DNA from: JBATTK01 sp049670505 | Lineage (GTDB): Bacteria; Bacteroidota; Bacteroidia; Flavobacteriales; Flavobacteriaceae | Assembly: GCA_049670505.1 (NCBI GenBank) | Contig: JBATTK010000051.1 | Location: 1-19,987, forward strand | Reading direction: 5' to 3' | Length of the DNA stretch: 19,987 nucleotides | In this document: positions 16,298 to 19,987 of the stretch, one piece after another | Layout: every line of letters starts with the position of its first letter | Numbering within the stretch: position 1 is the stretch's first letter | Translations under genes and position numbers: made by a program | The notes under the pieces: model-generated | The model's database searches: none | What the model was told of the DNA's origin: nothing | The model's input: only the letters and a program-made list of their open reading frames with translations

Positions 16298-16317
16298 TAA
16301 GAACAAAGATTTTGATC

Positions 16318-16512
16318 ATGGAAAAGCAGTATTGTAGAGTAGGAACAGTTACACCGATTACTTCCGGCGCACATGCCATAACACTTTTGGAATACCAGTA
16401 TCAAGCTTTTATGGAAAAAGCGTCCAACATAAAATACATGGATACCCAGCTCGGTGAATTTTTTGAGCAAAAAGCACAAAAAATTAAGAAGACCTTGGAA
16501 AGCTTAATGTAA
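16318..16512 (+). CDS. Small conserved-looking protein, 64 residues, function unknown
   Basis: This soluble 64-residue protein contains CRVGTVTPITSGAHAITLLEYQYQ, followed by a probable amphipathic helix ending KAQKIKKTLESLM. It has no signal peptide or membrane segment. I recognise no family. Support for it being real comes from balanced amino acid use, an exact -7 element at 16290, and its tight fit against pyrF: its stop lies 3 bp from the end of the convergent pyrF gene. The ATG at 16318 is preferred to the TTG six bases upstream. Confidence 0.65.
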   Translation: MEKQYCRVGTVTPITSGAHAITLLEYQYQAFMEKASNIKYMDTQLGEFFEQKAQKIKKTLESLM

Positions 16513-16531
16513 TGGTCAAATTAAGGCTTCC
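16497..16531. terminator. Candidate bidirectional terminator spanning two convergent stop codons
   Basis: Arms 16497-16508 and 16520-16531 pair at 10 of 12 positions (GGAA..CTTAAT against ATTAAG..TTCC) around an 11-nt loop. The loop contains parts of the stop codons of the small protein and of pyrF. Imperfect T-rich sequence follows on both strands. It is plausible as a shared terminator because there is no other space between these genes. Confidence 0.3.
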
Positions 16532-17337
16532 AGTTCCCTTTTCATTTGAATTTGTAAGGCCATAGCCTTTTCAGCGGCTATATGGGCAAAATCCGACTTG
16601 CCCGAAGCGTAGATAATACCTCGGGAAGAATTTACCAACAAACCTACATTCTTGGTCAGGCCATGATGGCAGACCTCTTCTAGCGACCCTCCCTGTACAC
16701 CCACCCCGGGAATCAATAAAAAGCGATCGGGTACAATTTGTCTAATTTCGGATAAGTAGTTCGCTTTTGTAGCTCCAACAACATACATTAGATTATCGGC
16801 ATTTGTATATAACTTGGAAACCTCCAACACCTGTTTGTATAGTTCCTTGCCATTGACCATTTTGGTCTGGAAATCATACGCCCCTTCATTGGAGGTCAAT
16901 GCCAAAAGAATCGTATGTTTATCATTAAAAGCCAAAAAGGGTTCTACGGAATCCCTTCCCATATATGGAGCAATGGTAATGGAGTCAAACCCAAGGCCAT
17001 CAAAAAAGGCTTTGGCATATCTGGAAGATGTATTACCTATATCTCCCCGTTTGGCATCCGCAATGGTGAAAACCTCTGGATAATTTGCATTCAAATAGAC
17101 CATCGTCTTTTCCAGGGCCTGCCAACCCTTGATACCATAAGCTTCATAGAAAGCAATATTGGGCTTATAGGCCACACATAAATGATGTGTAGCATCTATA
17201 ATAGCCTTGTTAAAGGCAAAAATAGGGTCTTCTTCTTTTAACAAGTGTGTTGGAATCTTCTCCAAATCTGTATCCAACCCTATACAGAGAAAGGATTTTT
17301 TTAAGTGTATTTGCTCTATTAGATATTGCGTGGTCAT
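16516..17337 (-). CDS. pyrF: Orotidine 5'-phosphate decarboxylase
   Basis: This enzyme decarboxylates OMP to UMP, the last step of de novo UMP synthesis, in the cytosol. The 273-residue length fits the longer bacterial OMP decarboxylase subfamily. CIGLDTD (18-24) contains Asp22, YKPN has Lys58, and DAKRGDIG (94-101) carries the catalytic Asp-Lys-Asp set. Phosphate-binding residues follow in IPGVGVQGG and NSSRGIIYAS. It lies 143 bp downstream of prfA on the same strand, with a GC-rich hairpin between them, and may be transcribed with it. Confidence 0.95.
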   Translation of the reverse strand: MTTQYLIEQIHLKKSFLCIGLDTDLEKIPTHLLKEEDPIFAFNKAIIDATHHLCVAYKPNIAFYEAYGIKGWQALEKTMVYLNANYPEVFTIADAKRGDIGNTSSRYAKAFFDGLGFDSITIAPYMGRDSVEPFLAFNDKHTILLALTSNEGAYDFQTKMVNGKELYKQVLEVSKLYTNADNLMYVVGATKANYLSEIRQIVPDRFLLIPGVGVQGGSLEEVCHHGLTKNVGLLVNSSRGIIYASGKSDFAHIAAEKAMALQIQMKRELEALI

Positions 17338-17452
17338 TTTTTATGTTTTGGACGTTAGGTATCAAAAAGATGAGCCGTGAGAATCTATTTTTTTTAGCGC
17401 TTGGATATTTTTCTCTAAACGATTTAATTGACCTTATCCAAGGCATCCATGC

Positions 17453-17472
17453 GGGTGCTAAACCTAGCACCC
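17453..17472. other. Perfect 8-bp hairpin between prfA and pyrF
   Basis: GGGTGCTA (17453-17460) and TAGCACCC (17465-17472) pair perfectly around a 4-nt loop, 8 bp after the prfA stop codon in the minus-strand transcript. There is no T-run on either side, so it is not a standard terminator. It may act as an RNA-processing or 3'-end-protecting structure between the two genes. Confidence 0.55.
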
Positions 17473-17480
17473 GATATCTG

Positions 17481-18557
17481 TTAGAAAATTTCCGATGCCT
17501 CTTTTAATTTTTCGGTATTCTCAACTAACATCAATTCGTCTATAATTTTTTGGATATCCCCATTAACGATATTCTGTAAATCATAGAGCGTGAGTCCGAT
17601 CCTATGGTCTGTAACCCGTCCTTGAGGATAGTTGTATGTCCTGATCTTGGCAGAGCGATCCCCACTACTTACCTGAGAGTTTCGTTTTGCGGCATCTTCT
17701 TCCTGCTTTTTGGCCAATTCCATATCGTAGAGTCTAGATCGCAATACTTTAAAGGCCTTTTCCTTGTTTTTATGTTGGGATTTTTGATCTTGGCACTGCG
17801 CCACCAATCCTGTTGGAACGTGGGTAAGTCTTACTGCGGAATAGGTAGTGTTTACCGATTGTCCTCCGGGGCCGGAGGAACAGAAAAAATCTATACGTAC
17901 ATCCTTGGGATCTATTTGTACGTCAAAATCCTCCGCTTCGGGAAGTACCATCACTGTTGCGGCACTGGTATGTACCCTTCCCTGGGTTTCAGTTTGCGGT
18001 ACGCGCTGCACCCTATGTACACCGGCTTCAAACTTTAGGGTGCCGTACACATCCTCTCCTGTTACCTCAAACTGTATTTCCTTAAAACCACCACTGGTAC
18101 CATCGCTCAAATCGATTACGTTGGTTTTCCATCCCTTAGACTCGCAATATTTGGTATACATCCTGTAAAGATCACCTGCAAAGATACTAGCCTCGTCCCC
18201 ACCTGTCCCGGCACGAATTTCTACAACTACGTTCTTGCCATCCTCGGGATCTTTGGGTATCAGCAAAAACTTGATTTCCTCTTCAAGCAGTGGAAGGGCA
18301 TTTCTGGCTTCTTCCAGCTGCATTTTGGCCATTTCCAACATTTCGGCATCGCTTCCGTCGGAAATAATTTCCTCGGCCTCATTGATATTATTGGTCAATG
18401 TAATGTATTCACTCCTTTTATCGACCAATGTTTTAAGGTCCTTGTATTCCTTGTTCAATTGTACATAGCGCTTCTGGTCGGAAATAATATCCGGCTGAAT
18501 GATCAGGTCCGCTACCTCATCAAAACGCTGTTTAACAATGTTTAATTTATCTATCAT
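17481..18557 (-). CDS. prfA: Peptide chain release factor 1
   Basis: RF1 ends translation at UAA and UAG. The 358-residue length is standard. The N-terminal helical domain (about 1-105) is followed by the peptidyl-tRNA hydrolase and codon-recognition domains. The P-x-T anticodon-like tripeptide is PQT at 187-189 in HRVQRVPQTETQGR, which marks RF1 rather than RF2. The GGQ loop lies at 231-233 in SSGPGGQSVN, where the glutamine is normally methylated by PrmC. The ATG at 18557 gives the expected N-terminus. pyrF follows downstream on the same strand. It is divergent from the membrane-protein/ABC pair. Confidence 0.97.
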   Translation of the reverse strand: MIDKLNIVKQRFDEVADLIIQPDIISDQKRYVQLNKEYKDLKTLVDKRSEYITLTNNINEAEEIISDGSDAEMLEMAKMQLEEARNALPLLEEEIKFLLIPKDPEDGKNVVVEIRAGTGGDEASIFAGDLYRMYTKYCESKGWKTNVIDLSDGTSGGFKEIQFEVTGEDVYGTLKFEAGVHRVQRVPQTETQGRVHTSAATVMVLPEAEDFDVQIDPKDVRIDFFCSSGPGGQSVNTTYSAVRLTHVPTGLVAQCQDQKSQHKNKEKAFKVLRSRLYDMELAKKQEEDAAKRNSQVSSGDRSAKIRTYNYPQGRVTDHRIGLTLYDLQNIVNGDIQKIIDELMLVENTEKLKEASEIF

Positions 18558-18570
18558 AAGCTATCTTCAC

Positions 18571-18597
18571 TTGGATTGCGAATTTACGATAATTTTG
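18571..18597 (+). promoter_or_regulatory. Candidate promoter of the small membrane protein/ABC ATPase pair
   Basis: TAATTTTG at 18590-18597 matches TAnnTTTG exactly. A TTG at 18571-18573 lies 16 bp upstream, close to the usual spacing of the -33 element. The ATG follows at 18625, giving a leader of about 20 nt with an AAGGA stretch before the start. Confidence 0.45.
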
Positions 18598-18624
18598 TAC
18601 ATTTAAATATATCCCAAGGACGAG

Positions 18625-18927
18625 ATGAGTTCAATTTTCAATTTAAAAACATATCGACTTAGCTTTGGCTTTTATAAAAAGTTTCTTTTGACGTGTTTGC
18701 TGATTACTATTTTTCTTTTTTTTTCTAAAATGCCCCTTACCCTAATTCTCGTTTGTAAATTTTTGTTTTTTGTGCTTCTTTTCTTGATTTATTTTGAAAC
18801 CGGATTTAGCAAACAGCTAATCTTTTATAAAAATTTTGGTATCACAAGGATCAATCTCTTTTCCGTTTCTTTTTTGATAGATGTAATATTTACCGTTATC
18901 CTTTTCTCAATTCTTCGTTTATTTTGA
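18625..18927 (+). CDS. Small integral membrane protein paired with an ABC ATPase
   Basis: This 100-residue, very hydrophobic protein has three probable membrane segments (about 20-34, 38-57 and 77-97) and a positively charged N-terminus. I do not recognise the family. Its TGA stop (18925-18927) overlaps the TTG start (18924-18926) of the ABC ATPase frame, which implies translational coupling, so it is likely the membrane partner of that ATPase. It is far shorter than a typical ABC permease. Loss of the ATPase (see next entry) may leave it non-functional. Confidence 0.65.
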   Translation: MSSIFNLKTYRLSFGFYKKFLLTCLLITIFLFFSKMPLTLILVCKFLFFVLLFLIYFETGFSKQLIFYKNFGITRINLFSVSFLIDVIFTVILFSILRLF

Positions 18928-19589
18928 TTTTAGAGGTCGACAACATAGAACTCGGTTTTGACGAAAGGGAGATTCTTTATGGGGTTTATTTAAAGTCAGA
19001 AACCGGTAAGGTTACCGGTATTCTTGGGAGAAACGGAAGCGGAAAAACCTGCTTATTGCGCATTATTTTTGGAGATATTGTCCCATAATATAAAAGTATC
19101 CGTAAGGATGGTAAGCACCAACGAAGAAAATTGTTCAAAACCCATACCATAGCCTATCTCCCCCAGCACCAATTATTGCCCAACGGCCTTAAATTAAATC
19201 TGGTATTTCGATGGTTTAATGTAAGCTGGAAGGACTTCATCTACGTATTCGACTCTTTTAAAATTTATGACCGGACAAAGACCAATGAACTATCTTCTGG
19301 TGAGCTTCGGGTGGTGGAGATCTATCTTATTCTATTCTCAAATAAGGCAATTACCTTACTTGATGAACCATTTTCTTTCATCGCTCCCCTATACGTAGAA
19401 AAGTTTAAGCTTTTAATCCAGAAGAAGAAAAAAGAAAGTGTCATTATCATCACGGACCATTTTTACCGTGATATTTTGGATACGAGCGACACCATTTATT
19501 TGTTAAAAAACGGATATTCCAAGATGATACGGTCAAAGCAAGATTTGGAAGATGAAGGTTATCTAAACATCAATTCCCCACAAACGTAG
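18924..19589 (+). pseudogene. ABC transporter ATP-binding protein with an in-frame TAA
   Basis: One continuous frame of 221 codons encodes a complete ABC ATPase apart from TAA at codon 55 (19086-19088). Before the stop lies Walker A, GRNGSGKT (35-42). After it, in the same frame, come the Q-loop (AYLPQ, Gln81), the signature LSSGE (123-127), Walker B ITLLDEP (143-149) and the H-loop TDH (His179). The break reads DIVP-stop-YKSIR, so a CAA-to-TAA or GAA-to-TAA change is the simplest cause. The TTG start overlaps the stop of the preceding membrane protein. A restart at TTG 19131 would give an ATPase without Walker A, hence inactive. A sequencing error is possible. The last 20 bp overlap the convergent DUF3570 gene. 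Confidence 0.82.
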
Positions 19590-19987
19590 TTCCGAAGGTC
19601 ACAATAAAGGCATTGAGCCCGTTACTTCTATCATATTGGCTAAAACGAAGGTCTATGGTCTTTAATCCAAAAGCAAAAACCTTTGTATTGGCAAAGATAT
19701 CGGTATAGCGGATCCCCATGCCATATTGATGGGCATCATAAGCGGAAAGGTCGTAATCCGAGGTATAAAATTCAAAGGTGGAGAGCGCCCCCTCCTTTTC
19801 ATTAAAATAATCGGCCGCTGTCTGGGTATAATAGCGATAGGTGGGGTATACCGTAAATTTATCATTTAATTTTACCGGTGCCTCCAAGCTTGCCGTATGG
19901 GAGGTTATACCCCAATTGTCGTTATAAAACCTATAGTACGTTCGTAAGACGACGACATCGTTCAGATAGTAATTTAAACGTCCCCCT
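19570..19987 (-). CDS. DUF3570 family outer-membrane protein, C-terminal part (5' end beyond window)
   Basis: An open frame of 139 codons enters from the right edge and ends in TGA at 19570-19572. The sequence VYPTYRYYTQTAADYF, then FYTSDYDLSAYDAHQYG and a final beta strand (NAFIVTFGTTFVGN), is characteristic of the C-terminal part of DUF3570 proteins. These are predicted beta-barrels often found beside thiamine-biosynthesis-like ApbE or DUF4266 genes in Bacteroidetes. The in-frame TTG at 19885-19887 is internal; coding continues upstream as RTYYRFYNDNWGITSHTASLE. The function of the family is unknown. Confidence 0.82.
   Translation of the reverse strand, partial: GGRLNYYLNDVVVLRTYYRFYNDNWGITSHTASLEAPVKLNDKFTVYPTYRYYTQTAADYFNEKEGALSTFEFYTSDYDLSAYDAHQYGMGIRYTDIFANTKVFAFGLKTIDLRFSQYDRSNGLNAFIVTFGTTFVGN

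Noticed and set aside
17210..17470. Minus-strand frame between prfA and pyrF
   Set aside because: It overlaps the pyrF start by about 128 bp in another frame, its composition is K/N/I-rich as expected from AT-rich DNA, and no motif is visible.
17604..18168. Plus-strand frames inside prfA
   Set aside because: They are antisense to the conserved RF1 domains, with no independent support.
19131..19589. Separate gene starting at TTG 19131
   Set aside because: It is in the same frame as the upstream Walker A segment and contains only the later ABC motifs, so it is the second part of one broken gene.

Overview
The window looks like chromosomal DNA of a marine Flavobacteriaceae member (Maribacter/Zobellia-like). 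The evidence is the AT-rich coding style, a SusC/SusD pair, a DUF3570 protein, TAnnTTTG-type promoters, scarce Shine-Dalgarno sequences and the housekeeping gene set. The organism is inferred from these traits, not from any database search.

Layout. Positions 1-215 hold two inverted-repeat elements that resemble interspersed repeats. A large minus-strand gene (213-3689) encodes a fused B12-dependent acyl-CoA mutase (IcmF type). A plus-strand group follows: purU (TTG start), a DUF4197 lipoprotein and a PfkB-family kinase. A strong terminator lies in the next 445-bp gap.

The central accessory block runs from about 6860 to 14735. It contains a membrane-embedded AraC-type regulator (signal peptide, periplasmic helical region, seven membrane segments, C-terminal AraC DNA-binding domain), then susC and susD, a terminator, and a secreted protein of unknown function. 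Three direct copies of a roughly 205-bp non-coding cassette occur in this block: A at 8423-8628, B at 8966-9173 and C at 14531-14733. Each has three GTAAAY boxes at fixed spacing, a -7-like TTnCTTTG element exactly 43 bp after the third box, and a hairpin with about 17-nt arms and a loop of about 70 nt. Copy A begins inside the regulator gene, B is the leader of susC, and C has no gene of its own. I read this as a regulator/operator/structured-leader module with two orphan copies, and it is the most interesting feature here. A degraded minus-strand coding fragment lies between A and B.

The right-hand third is mostly housekeeping. A minus-strand pair encodes an alpha/beta hydrolase (TTG start) and a secreted lipocalin-like protein. 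It is followed by a 64-residue small protein, pyrF and prfA (both minus). Next is a plus-strand pair, a small membrane protein and an ABC ATPase that is interrupted by one in-frame TAA although all its ATPase motifs survive downstream and upstream. The window ends in the C-terminal part of a DUF3570 outer-membrane protein (minus). I see no tRNA, rRNA, CRISPR array, transposase or replication origin.
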